NCBI GenBank assembly: GCA_016841905.1
Contig: JAENYF010000015.1
Span: forward strand, 1 to 60,891
Source: Desulfoscipio geothermicus
GTDB lineage: Bacteria > Bacillota > Desulfotomaculia > Desulfotomaculales > Desulfallaceae
Direction: 5' to 3'
Length of the DNA stretch: 60,891 bases
Below the pieces are notes generated by a model, which worked only from the letters and a program-made list of their open reading frames with translations, was not told the DNA's origin and did not search any database. A program made the translations under genes and the position numbers. Below, one piece after another: positions 8,611-17,713 of the stretch (position 1 is the stretch's first letter; each line of letters begins with the position of its first letter).

Positions 8611-10029
8611 ATGGGCTTTTTAAAAAAGATGATTTGTTTTGTTGGCTGCTTAATACTGGTAATCTTGATCAGTGCCGGGATGCAAACGGGGACAGCAGAA
8701 GCCGGCTGAGGAAGTGATAGCACTCCACCGTCGGTTAGGAGCATAGATCCTGCAAACAATGCGGAGAATGTTGAAGTAGATAAACGAATAAATGTCATAT
8801 TTAGTGAAAGTATCGATCCAGACACAAATTATGACAATATTAGAGTTCTGCTGGATAACAATATTATTGAAATATCTACCTTGATTCTTGATAATGAACT
8901 AAATATTTATCCTGTCGGCGAATGGCCGAAGGGTGCGGAACTGACAGTTTATATTCCAGCTAAAGCAGTTAAGGATGCTAACTGTAACTCGTTAAAAATT
9001 CCTTTTTCTTCTACGTTTAAAACTATAACAGAAGATGTGAATGTCGTCAGGTTTGAAGGACTTACCAGAGTGGAAACGGCCGGTAATATAGCATCATACC
9101 TTTTCGGAAAAGATGCCGGTACAATAATTATCGCCGAAAGCCGTAAGATGGCGGACAGCATGATTGGTACGATACTGGCAGGTGCATTGGAAGCGCCAAT
9201 TCTGTTAGTAGATAAACGAACAGATCTTGATAATTATAGTATTTTAAAAGAACAAATTAATAATTTTGACACGTATATGGTATATCTATTGGGTGGAACA
9301 AGTGTAGTGCCTGAAGAAATTTCCACCTATCTACTGGAAAAAGGTTGTACAGTTAAACGCATCGCCGGTGATGACCGCTTTGCCACAGCAGTGGAAATAA
9401 TAAAAGAAGTAAAGAACCAAGGGAAGATTCTTGGCAGTACTCTTTATATCGCGAATGGCCGTGGCCAGGTCGATAGTAACGGATTAATGATGGCAGCGGA
9501 TGGTTATGCTTTAGCACCCAGCGCAGATGTTGCCGGTCATTTCAACCCGGTACTGCTGGTAGACAAAAAGTGGAATACTGAAACCACCGCATTAAAAGTC
9601 AATGAGTTAATTGATAATTCAGGGCTTAGCGAAATAACCAAATGCATTATTCTGGGTGATACAACTCAGGTACCCGAGGCGGTAGAAAACGCCCTGAAAA
9701 ATAAACTTAATGGTGCAGCGATCGACCGTATGGCAGGTGATGTATACACAGTTTCGGCAAACCTGGCGAAGGAGTATGCAGAAGCCAATGATGCAACAGA
9801 CGTCGTAATATCCCGGGGTGATGTATTAGCCGACGCTCTTGCAGGTGGTTCGCTGGCGGCCAAGCAAAATGCCCCGCTAATCTTTGTAGAAACAGATAAT
9901 ATTCCATCAGATGCAGCTGAAGCTATAGATTCAATAGTTAATGGGGGAAGTACGGCGTATATTTTAGGCAGTACCAGCGCTGTTAGCGATACCGTAGCTA
10001 ATGAGATAAAGAAATATAAAACAAACTAA
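8611..10029 (+). CDS. Ig-like CWB2 surface protein with in-frame TGA (candidate selenoprotein)
   Basis: The frame starts at ATG 8611 behind GTGAGGTG and is interrupted only by TGA 8707-8709 (codon 33), then runs open to 10029, 472 codons in all. Residues 1-31 are a clear signal peptide ending TAEA, so the mature protein would begin Gly-Sec-Gly-Ser if the TGA is decoded. Then come a Big_5/SbsA-type Ig-like domain (about 36-138; SIDPANNAENVEVD) and three CWB2 repeats (about 147-472). The 57 codons between the TGA and the next possible TTG start encode the first half of the Ig domain, so translation from an internal start would give a broken domain without a signal peptide. Readthrough, selenocysteine or a nonsense mutation remain the options. 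Confidence 0.75.
8723..8741 (+). promoter_or_regulatory. SECIS-like hairpin after the TGA at 8707
   Basis: CTCCACC (8723-8729) pairs with GGT and GGAG (8733-8735, 8738-8741) around the loop GTC, leaving a TA bulge on the 3' side. The loop starts 20 bases after the TGA and begins with G, as the loose bacterial SECIS consensus asks. The stem is short, so this is weaker evidence than the hairpin of the neighbouring gene. Confidence 0.35.
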
Positions 10030-10061
10030 ATGTGCTGCCGGCCATCGTCACGTATGGTAAG

Positions 10062-10093
10062 GATCTCTGCGAGGAAACTCCGGAGATCTTTTT
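10062..10093 (+). terminator. intrinsic terminator closing the surface-protein block
   Basis: GATCTC (10062-10067) pairs with GAGATC (10083-10088), with an inner GAG-GAAA-CTC hairpin, followed by TTTTT. It lies 32 bp after the CWB2 gene and separates it from the glycan locus. Confidence 0.7.
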
Positions 10094-10217
10094 CTATTTA
10101 GTTCCATAAAATGCTATGTTAGAATAAAAAGGTTTATGTAATTTGAAAAGGAAATTTTAATCTAAATGTTGAACTGTACTAGGGTATCTATTATGAGGCG
10201 ATGGAGTGTAGTGTAGA

Positions 10218-12611
10218 ATGTCTGCAAAAAATAAACGAGTTAGGACAGAAGCACCTAACCAATCTATAGCTCAGAATAACCCTAAAGCAGGCTTGCTGTA
10301 CCAGATAGCTTTCTGGGGACTGGCCATACTGCTCTTTTTATCACCATACTTTCGCGGCCTGTACTTCGCCCCGGAGCAGGAGAAAGCTCTGATCCTGGCC
10401 GCCGTGGTATTTTGGCTCGTCTTCCTATGGCGCTGGCTGCAAAACGATAATCAATTCCTGCGTCACCCGCTGGACTATTTTGCCCTGGCACTGCCGGTAG
10501 TTTACTTAATTGCAACTATTACTGCCGTTAATAAAGGCCTGGCTATCGATGCGGTAATCAAAAACCTTCTGTATTTCATGGTATATTGGTCCGCAGCGCG
10601 GCTGGTGCGCAGCCCAAAGGACATCAATAAACTACTGCATGTTTTCTATCTAAGCGCTATCGGTGTGGCTTTGGCCGGGCTAGCTACTGCTACCAAGGTA
10701 ATCTTTATTGATGATGGCTATAATGTTGCGCAATACGGTGGCTTTATATCATCTACCTTTCAGTATCATAATGCGCTGGCCACGTACCTGGGTGCAGTTC
10801 TCTTTATTGGCCTGTACTTCTGGTACCAGTCTTTTAATAAACCTATAGCAAATATAGGGCAAGACTCTGCGGTCCAGAACCTGTTTACCAAAATAAATGG
10901 GCTAAATTACCTTTATGCTTGCGGCAACCTTTTGCTATTGATAGTATTGTTCTCCTCCAAGTCCAGGGCAGGACTATTAGTTTTTGCCCTTGTATTTGCT
11001 ATCTACCTGCTTGGCGTAGGCAGTAAAATGCGCTTTTACCTACTGCTCATGGCTGGAGGCCTGGGCGTTGCAGCATACGTAATAAGCAATAAGTTCATAA
11101 GCCTGGTTGAGAACGTTAATTATGGCCAGGCCTGGTTTTGGCTTGTGGTCGGCTTTCTGGCGACAATTGCCCTACAAATGTTGTTTAATTTAGTTCAAAC
11201 CTACTTTCAAAAAAACTGGCAGGATAACAATAAACAATATCTCATAGCCTTTGCTTCCCTGGTGACGATGATCTTAATGGCCGGGGTAGTCTGGCTTGTC
11301 GGTAAACCTGCGATTATTGAAAAGATAACTAGTTTTAGTTATCTTTGGACTGCTTACCATCGCGTTTATTATGTCGAAAGTGCCATTGACATGATTAAAG
11401 CACGCCCTCTATTAGGTTGGGGTGGCGGCGGCTGGCAGGAAGCTTACGAAGCCTTCTTAAATTTCCGGTACACTACACGGGAAGCACACAGCTTTTATTT
11501 CCAGGTGGGTGTGGAAACGGGTCTTGCCGGCATAATAATTGTTTTAGGTATCTGGATTTCCTATATTGTAATGACGTACAGGCTATTCAGAGAAAACCTG
11601 AACAACTTGGTCATAAGGCAATTATTATGGCTGCTCCTGGTCGTTTTCCTGATGATTGCAGGACATGCTTTAATCGATTTTGACTTATCGCTATCAGCCA
11701 TAACAATATTCTTATGGTGCGTATTTGGTATGGTATCAGGCCTGGTTACGCCCATCGAAGTTAAATCGCCGGCAGAACATGCAGCATTAAAACCTGTATC
11801 GCTTGTCATTGTTAGTATTTCTATGGTAATTATCGCTTCGGTTGCGGGCCTGCTTGCTCAAGCTAACAGTTTGGGCCTCAGTGCTTATAACTATTTTACT
11901 TCAAATAATGTAGATCAAGGTATTGAATACTACGAAAAGGCATCGTCATACAACCCATTAAATGCTAATTATCATATGTATTTATCCCGTGCTTATATTA
12001 ATAAAGGTCTCCCCCAAATAGCTCTGACAGAGGCCGAAAAAGCGGTAAATCAAAGCCAATACTCGTATGCCATCAGAAATAATTATATTCAAATCGCATT
12101 AGCTGCCGGCAACAGAAATCTGGCAGCAGGGGAAAACGAATTTATCTATAAGCTGGCACCCAATAATATTGAGACTTATGAACAATATGCCATTAACTAT
12201 ATGAACCTTGGTATTAATGAGTTAAAATCAGGCAACCGGGATGATGCTAAGGTTTATTTAAATAAGGTGTTAAATGTAAGCCAATTATTAGACCGGCAAA
12301 ATAAGTCATTAAGCGATATTGATAAAGGTTTATGGGAAGGGCCACAGTTAAAGGACACCGACAAAATAATTCTTTCTAAGGGGCAGGCCGCCTATTGCCT
12401 GGGTAAGTTTGCTGATGCCCAGGGTTACCTGCAACAGGCTGCTCAAAGCCAGAACAGTGACATAAACGGCCAGGCCCTGTTATGGCAGGCATTAGTACAG
12501 GATAGAAAAGGCAACCAGGCAGAAGCTAATCAGTTGCTTAATCAGATAAGCCAAGCAAATCCCCAGCTAATGCAAAATTACAAGGCATTAAAGAGCATCC
12601 CTATATTATAA
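10218..12611 (+). CDS. O-antigen ligase/polymerase-like membrane protein with TPR tail
   Basis: A 797-residue polytopic membrane protein. About ten to twelve hydrophobic segments fill residues 30-550. The Wzy_C/WaaL-type loop is visible around residues 395-440 (RPLLGWGGGGWQ, then REAHSFYFQVGVETG). The C-terminal 220 residues are soluble TPR-like helices (NPLNANYHMYLSRAYINKG). In S-layer glycosylation loci an enzyme with this build (WsaB of Geobacillus) transfers the finished glycan to the S-layer protein. That role is inferred here from the WbaP and ABC exporter genes directly downstream; a polymerase role is the alternative. Confidence 0.8.
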   Translation: MSAKNKRVRTEAPNQSIAQNNPKAGLLYQIAFWGLAILLFLSPYFRGLYFAPEQEKALILAAVVFWLVFLWRWLQNDNQFLRHPLDYFALALPVVYLIATITAVNKGLAIDAVIKNLLYFMVYWSAARLVRSPKDINKLLHVFYLSAIGVALAGLATATKVIFIDDGYNVAQYGGFISSTFQYHNALATYLGAVLFIGLYFWYQSFNKPIANIGQDSAVQNLFTKINGLNYLYACGNLLLLIVLFSSKSRAGLLVFALVFAIYLLGVGSKMRFYLLLMAGGLGVAAYVISNKFISLVENVNYGQAWFWLVVGFLATIALQMLFNLVQTYFQKNWQDNNKQYLIAFASLVTMILMAGVVWLVGKPAIIEKITSFSYLWTAYHRVYYVESAIDMIKARPLLGWGGGGWQEAYEAFLNFRYTTREAHSFYFQVGVETGLAGIIIVLGIWISYIVMTYRLFRENLNNLVIRQLLWLLLVVFLMIAGHALIDFDLSLSAITIFLWCVFGMVSGLVTPIEVKSPAEHAALKPVSLVIVSISMVIIASVAGLLAQANSLGLSAYNYFTSNNVDQGIEYYEKASSYNPLNANYHMYLSRAYINKGLPQIALTEAEKAVNQSQYSYAIRNNYIQIALAAGNRNLAAGENEFIYKLAPNNIETYEQYAINYMNLGINELKSGNRDDAKVYLNKVLNVSQLLDRQNKSLSDIDKGLWEGPQLKDTDKIILSKGQAAYCLGKFADAQGYLQQAAQSQNSDINGQALLWQALVQDRKGNQAEANQLLNQISQANPQLMQNYKALKSIPIL

Positions 12612-12669
12612 GGACCAGCCAGGACTAGCTGGCCAGCTTCTGTTAGGTTAGAAAGGGCTTGTGGTATAA

Positions 12670-14196
12670 GTGGGCTATGATAACGGTTTAGGCGTTGTGG
12701 GCGGGGCATACCCTGGGGCGATACAAAGTGCTTCTGCAGATATACCTGTGGTTACCTATAGTAAACGCCAATATCTAGCTATTCCTTTATTAATCACGAC
12801 TGACGTTACAGCTTTCTGCCTTAGTATTATAATGGCTTATCTAATCCGTGTAGAATTATTTCCAGTGTTATTTAACAACCTGCCCGGGACTTCATGGAAC
12901 TTTGTTTATGCGCTTTGGTGGTTACCCCTACTGGGATGTGTTTTTTTTATAATCGACAAAGCCTATTCCCGGCGGGCTCCCTTCTGGCAGGAGGCAGGAC
13001 AAATAGTCAAAACTACCACTCTTGCGTTTTTAGCGGCGGCCAGTTTTGTGTTTTTAACCAAACAGGGTGATGAGAATTCAAGAACTTTGGTGTTTTTTGC
13101 CTGGATATTTAGTTTATTTCTGGTGCCCGCCCTGCGATATTTTAGCAAAAAACTGTTATTTAAAGCACATATCTGGGAAAGGCCGGTGATTATTTTAGGG
13201 GCCGGTGAAACAGGTAAACTCGTGCTTAACGCTTTTTACCGGGAACCCTTCATGGGCTATAAACCCATTGGTTTTTTGGATGACGATATTCTTAAGCAGA
13301 AGCACCCGCCGGAACTGCCGTCAGGAGAAAAGGTGCCGGTGCTGGGAGGCTTTAACGATGCCGAAGCTGTACTGGCCAAGAGCCAGGTTCATGACGTTAT
13401 TGTGGCTGCTCCCGGGTTAGCCGGTAAAAAACTGGTGAATTTGGTCAACAAACTGCAGCGTAAAACTTATAACCTGATGGTGGTACCGGACCTTTTTGAT
13501 ATGGCTATGGAAGGTGTAGAGGTTCAGCACTTATTTAACGAAAGAACCCTGGTCTTAAAGCTGAAAAACAACCTGAATGACCGGTTTAATCTGGTCACAA
13601 AAACAATTTTTGATATCAGCGTCTCTTTAATACTGATTATCATACTTATCCCACTAATGATTATCCTGGCCATTGCTATCAAGCTGGATTCAAGGGGCAC
13701 TATTTTTTTTAGTGATACTCGTATTGGTAAAGACGGGACAGAGTTTATCTGTTATAAATTCAGGACCATGTACTCCAATGCCGAGCAAATTTTAGGACGG
13801 CACCTGACAGCCAACGTGATGGCACGGCAGCAGTGGGAGAAATATGCCAAGCTTAAGGATTATGATCCCCGTCTAACCAGAGTAGGCAAGTTTTTAAGAA
13901 GATTTAGCCTCGATGAACTGCCCCAGATATTTAATGTAATTAAAGGTGATATGAGCCTGGTGGGACCGCGCCCCTATCTACCACGGGAAAGGGGAAAAAT
14001 GATGGAGCGGGAGGATATCTTAATCACCAGGCCAGGCATAACCGGTCTCTGGCAGGTCAGCGGACGCAACGATGTTGAGTTTACAGAACGCTTGCGGCTT
14101 GACTCGTGGTATGTCAAGAATTGGTCTTTGTGGCTGGATATATCAATATTGATGCGTACTGTGCTGGTAGTTTTGAGAGGTAAGGGAGCTTATTAA
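12670..14196 (+). CDS. wbaP: WbaP-type undecaprenyl-phosphate sugar phosphotransferase
   Basis: A 508-residue enzyme that would place the first sugar-phosphate on undecaprenyl phosphate at the inner membrane face. Residues 35-165 hold about four membrane segments, 170-270 a Rossmann-like region ([11 protein letters not shown]), and about 310-508 the catalytic domain after one more hydrophobic segment. Typical motifs are [32 protein letters not shown] and [11 protein letters not shown]. The start is a GTG with a weak ribosome site, so the exact N-terminus is unsure. The donor sugar cannot be read from sequence; galactose is common in the family. Confidence 0.9.
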   Translation: MGYDNGLGVVGGAYPGAIQSASADIPVVTYSKRQYLAIPLLITTDVTAFCLSIIMAYLIRVELFPVLFNNLPGTSWNFVYALWWLPLLGCVFFIIDKAYSRRAPFWQEAGQIVKTTTLAFLAAASFVFLTKQGDENSRTLVFFAWIFSLFLVPALRYFSKKLLFKAHIWERPVIILGAGETGKLVLNAFYREPFMGYKPIGFLDDDILKQKHPPELPSGEKVPVLGGFNDAEAVLAKSQVHDVIVAAPGLAGKKLVNLVNKLQRKTYNLMVVPDLFDMAMEGVEVQHLFNERTLVLKLKNNLNDRFNLVTKTIFDISVSLILIIILIPLMIILAIAIKLDSRGTIFFSDTRIGKDGTEFICYKFRTMYSNAEQILGRHLTANVMARQQWEKYAKLKDYDPRLTRVGKFLRRFSLDELPQIFNVIKGDMSLVGPRPYLPRERGKMMEREDILITRPGITGLWQVSGRNDVEFTERLRLDSWYVKNWSLWLDISILMRTVLVVLRGKGAY

Positions 14197-14250
14197 TTTG
14201 CTTAGCGAGATTTTGGATTGAAAAAATTTATATGCGTGGGTGGGTAAGAA

Positions 14251-15030
14251 ATGTGGCAGCGTATTCAGGAAATAATGGCTTACAGAGAAATGTTGCGTAA
14301 TTTAGTACACAAAGAATTAAGAGCTCGATATAAAGGCTCTGCGCTTGGCTTTCTGTGGACATTTTTTCATCCTCTGTTATTGTTGGTAGTATATTCTTTT
14401 GTTTTTTCTTTTGTGATGAGGGTTGAGATGGAAAATTACAGCCTTTATCTTTTTACTGGTTTACTGCCATGGACTTTTCATGCAACTTCTCTAACGGTAG
14501 GTACCAATATTATAGTTAGCAATAGCAATCTTATAACAAAGATCTACTTCCCCAGAGAGGTATTGCCATTATCTGTTGTTTTGGCAAATTCAATAAATTA
14601 TCTTTTAGCTTTGCCGATATTACTAGGCGCATTAGTGTATTTGAAATGGGATATAGGAATTAGTCTATTAGCTTTTCCAATAGTACTGGTTATTCAGTTG
14701 CTAATGGTGATTGGTTTGACATTAATTGTATCGGGAATTAATGTATATTTTAGGGATCTTGAGCATTTGTTAAATGTGTTTTTAACAGGATGGTTTTTTT
14801 TATGTCCTATTGTGTATCCCATTACTTTGATTCCTAAAGAATATAGTGGTATTTATTATACATTAAATCCTGTTACACCATTAATTGTTGCCTACACTGA
14901 TATCTTTTATTACTCAAAGTTTCCGGACTGGAACAGTCTTTTTTATATGTTTGTTTTATCGCTTATAATTTTCTTTACAGGCTTTTATGTCTTTAATAGC
15001 TTGCAAAAATCCTTTGCCGAAGAGGTGTAA
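14251..15030 (+). CDS. wzm: polysaccharide ABC exporter, permease
   Basis: A 259-residue membrane protein of the ABC-2 Wzm/TagG/RfbA type, with six predicted membrane segments and the cytoplasmic N-terminal segment typical of the family (LRARYKGSALGFLWTF). It pairs with the ATPase that begins 10 bp downstream to move the lipid-linked glycan across the membrane. From here base composition drops sharply to AT-rich, unlike the gene before it. Confidence 0.92.
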   Translation: MWQRIQEIMAYREMLRNLVHKELRARYKGSALGFLWTFFHPLLLLVVYSFVFSFVMRVEMENYSLYLFTGLLPWTFHATSLTVGTNIIVSNSNLITKIYFPREVLPLSVVLANSINYLLALPILLGALVYLKWDIGISLLAFPIVLVIQLLMVIGLTLIVSGINVYFRDLEHLLNVFLTGWFFLCPIVYPITLIPKEYSGIYYTLNPVTPLIVAYTDIFYYSKFPDWNSLFYMFVLSLIIFFTGFYVFNSLQKSFAEEV

Positions 15031-15040
15031 TTATTAAGTT

Positions 15041-16357
15041 ATGAATATGGCTATTCAAGTACAGGGGGTTAGCAAGAAATACAGACTATATATCGATAGA
15101 GCCCGTACCTTAAAAGAAACTATGTTATTTTGGCATAGATGCAAATATCATGAATTACAAGTTTTAAAAGATATTAATATAAGCATTAAAGCGGGATCAA
15201 CTGTAGGACTTATCGGTAGAAATGGCTCTGGTAAAAGTACATTATTGAAATTACTTAGTAAAATTATTTATCCTGACCTCGGAACAATTATGATTAGTGG
15301 TAAAGTTTCTACATTACTTGAACTTGGTGCAGGATTTCATCCTGATTTTACAGGCAGGGAGAATATTTATCTTAATGCGTCAATACTTGGTCTTAGCCGT
15401 TCTGAGGTGGATGAGAGAATCGGAGATGTTATTGCCTTTGCCGAATTGGAAGATTTTATTGATAATCCGGTGAGAAACTATTCGACCGGTATGTACATGC
15501 GACTTGGTTTTGCTGTGGCTATCAATGTTGATCCGGATATACTTCTGATTGATGAAGTTCTAGCAGTTGGTGATGCAGCATTTCAAAGCAAGTGTCAAGA
15601 AAAAATAGATAGTTTTAGAACGCGCGGTAAGACTATTGTTTTGGTGACTCATGATACCTCACAGGCTGAATCATTATGTGATTATACAATATGGTTGGAT
15701 AACGGAGAAATTAAGGCCGAAGGGGCTCCCCATGATGTGGTTGGGGCTTATTTGGATCATTTGTCTAAGTTAGAGGCAAACGCTGCCATAATTGCACGCG
15801 AAAAGTATGTGGATATCAGTGAGCAATCGGAAGATGAAAAATGTAACATTCAAGATGTCAAAAGAATTAGCGTTCAGGAAGAAACTTTTAATAATGATTT
15901 TAATAACTATCAAAATAAAATGAAGCCTGAGCGTTGGGGCAATGGAAATGTACATATAAACACGACACGAATGTTTGACGATACTGGAAACGAAAGATAT
16001 GTATTTCAATGTGGTGAAACAGCCAAGGTATTTATTTACTATGAAATGAAACAGGAGATTAAAGACTTGGTTTTTGGGATTGGTATATTCCGTAGTGACG
16101 GATTGCAGTGTTATGGAACAAATACCTATCTAGATAAATATAATCAGGAGAGTTATCCCTTAAAGGGTGTGGTAAAAATCACCATTGATAAGCTAAATCT
16201 TTTACATGGAAAGTACTTTCTAGATGTAGCTGCCCACTCTAAGACGGGTTTGCCGTATGATTATTTGACTAGGCACTGGTCATTTACTGTGAGGTCTAGA
16301 ATAAAAGATGCTGGGGTTACTCGTTTGGATCACCAGTGGGAGATTAGGGGTAATTGA
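15041..16357 (+). CDS. wzt: polysaccharide ABC exporter, ATPase with C-terminal glycan-recognition domain
   Basis: A 438-residue protein. The ABC domain (about 1-245) has Walker A GRNGSGKST (59-67), the signature YSTGM and Walker B DILLIDEVLAVGD. After a charged linker (about 250-300), residues 300-438 form the beta-rich C-terminal domain found in Wzt proteins that export capped glycans (WGNGNVHINTTRMFDDTGN onward). In E. coli O8/O9a this domain recognises the chain-terminating modification. A methyltransferase two genes downstream could provide such a cap. The stop overlaps the next start. Confidence 0.9.
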   Translation: MNMAIQVQGVSKKYRLYIDRARTLKETMLFWHRCKYHELQVLKDINISIKAGSTVGLIGRNGSGKSTLLKLLSKIIYPDLGTIMISGKVSTLLELGAGFHPDFTGRENIYLNASILGLSRSEVDERIGDVIAFAELEDFIDNPVRNYSTGMYMRLGFAVAINVDPDILLIDEVLAVGDAAFQSKCQEKIDSFRTRGKTIVLVTHDTSQAESLCDYTIWLDNGEIKAEGAPHDVVGAYLDHLSKLEANAAIIAREKYVDISEQSEDEKCNIQDVKRISVQEETFNNDFNNYQNKMKPERWGNGNVHINTTRMFDDTGNERYVFQCGETAKVFIYYEMKQEIKDLVFGIGIFRSDGLQCYGTNTYLDKYNQESYPLKGVVKITIDKLNLLHGKYFLDVAAHSKTGLPYDYLTRHWSFTVRSRIKDAGVTRLDHQWEIRGN

Positions 16358-17505
16358 TGATGAGGATAGTTGTAAATGCCATCCCTTTACTATCTAGTAA
16401 AACAGGAGTAGGACAATATATTTATAATATATGTAGAAATATAGAACACCTTGATGAGGAAAATATTTATACTTATTTTTACGGATATTTTAGTAATCAG
16501 ATTATTGAAACTTCCGAGCATGCACAGAGAAAAATCAAAAATATTAAGGCTATTGCACGGAATGTCCCGCTAATTGGGCGATATTTAGCTGGTTTTAAGG
16601 ACAAATTGGCGCAACTAAACACTAATATAACACAAGTTCAAGAGTTTGATTTGTATTATGAGCCTAATTTCATACCGATAATGGGAATAAAAGCTAGAAA
16701 AAAAGTTGTTACTGTGCATGATCTAAGTTTTAAATTGCATCCTTATTGGTTTCCAACTGAGGAGAACAAAGCATTTAATAAACGTTTTGATAGAGCTCTT
16801 AGTAGTATTGATCACTTCATCACAGTATCTCATTATGTAAAAGACGAAATGATTGCAAGCTTGGGGTTGGATGAGCGGCAAGTAAGTGTTGTATATAATG
16901 GGTATAACAAAAATATTTTTAAGGTTTATCAAGCTGACATTATTCGAAATACATTAATAAAATTTGGTATTGACCGGCCTTATATTTTATATATAGGTAC
17001 TTTAGAACCTCGAAAGAATATTATATCTTTGCTTAAAGCTTATAAAGAATTGCCTTTATATATGCGCAACGAATATAAACTAGTGTTGGCTGGCGCAAAT
17101 GGGTGGTTGAACGGTGAAGTATATGATTACGCTGAAGGGGTACTTATAGATTCAACTATTTTCACGGGCTATGTCTCGGATTACGAAGTAGCACACTTGA
17201 TGAATGGAGCTTCGGTTTTTGTATACCCTTCCTTTTATGAAGGATTCGGGTTGCCGCCTTTAGAGGCGATGGCCTGCGGAACGCCAGTAATAGTTTCCGA
17301 TACATCATCTATGTTAGAATTGTATGCTGATGTGGCTTATATGATTGATCCCAACGATTTTATAACAATAAAAGTTGCTTTAGAAAAAATCTTGAATGAT
17401 GAGCAATTCAGAAATGGTTTAATAAAGAAAGGTACAAGCTTTGTAGAAAAATTTGATTGGAAGTTATCGGCAAAGCAAACCTTAGAAATTTTTAGCCGTA
17501 TATAA
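16354..17505 (+). CDS. GT4 family glycosyltransferase
   Basis: A 383-residue GT-B fold retaining glycosyltransferase. It has the N-terminal glycine-poor strand and an STGVGQY-like region (SSKTGVGQYIYNI), the donor-site motif LEPRKNI, and the E-x7-E block YEGFGLPPLEAMACGTP near residue 295. The closest general type is the mannosyltransferase group around WbaZ/WbdC, which fits the GDP-mannose genes downstream, but the sugar and linkage are not deducible. The start overlaps the end of wzt (ATGA), so translation is coupled. Confidence 0.88.
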   Translation: MMMRIVVNAIPLLSSKTGVGQYIYNICRNIEHLDEENIYTYFYGYFSNQIIETSEHAQRKIKNIKAIARNVPLIGRYLAGFKDKLAQLNTNITQVQEFDLYYEPNFIPIMGIKARKKVVTVHDLSFKLHPYWFPTEENKAFNKRFDRALSSIDHFITVSHYVKDEMIASLGLDERQVSVVYNGYNKNIFKVYQADIIRNTLIKFGIDRPYILYIGTLEPRKNIISLLKAYKELPLYMRNEYKLVLAGANGWLNGEVYDYAEGVLIDSTIFTGYVSDYEVAHLMNGASVFVYPSFYEGFGLPPLEAMACGTPVIVSDTSSMLELYADVAYMIDPNDFITIKVALEKILNDEQFRNGLIKKGTSFVEKFDWKLSAKQTLEIFSRI

Positions 17506-17713
17506 ATTAAACCCATTTGAAGGTTTTTAAATTGTTACATATCTTTTAACTTAACACATTTGATTAAAATTGCTGTATGCTCATTTCGTTATTTTAGAAC
17601 AATTAAGCTGTGAAAGTATTCGTGCTAACTGCCGCATCAAAGGCCTATTCTTGTGTATTATTTCTTAAGTCAATTAAAACACAAAGAATAAGGATAGAAA
17701 GAGAGGAATTATA

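Noticed and set aside
7896-8709. TGA read as tryptophan (alternative code)
   Set aside because: TGA ends other clear genes in the window, such as those at 16357 and 19264, with the next gene overlapping, so the standard code is in use.
8698-8709. Sec replacing the lipobox cysteine of a lipoprotein signal (EAG-U)
   Set aside because: Position -3 is Glu, not Leu or similar, and a normal signal-peptidase I site (AEA) fits; the paired gene has its TGA far from the signal peptide.
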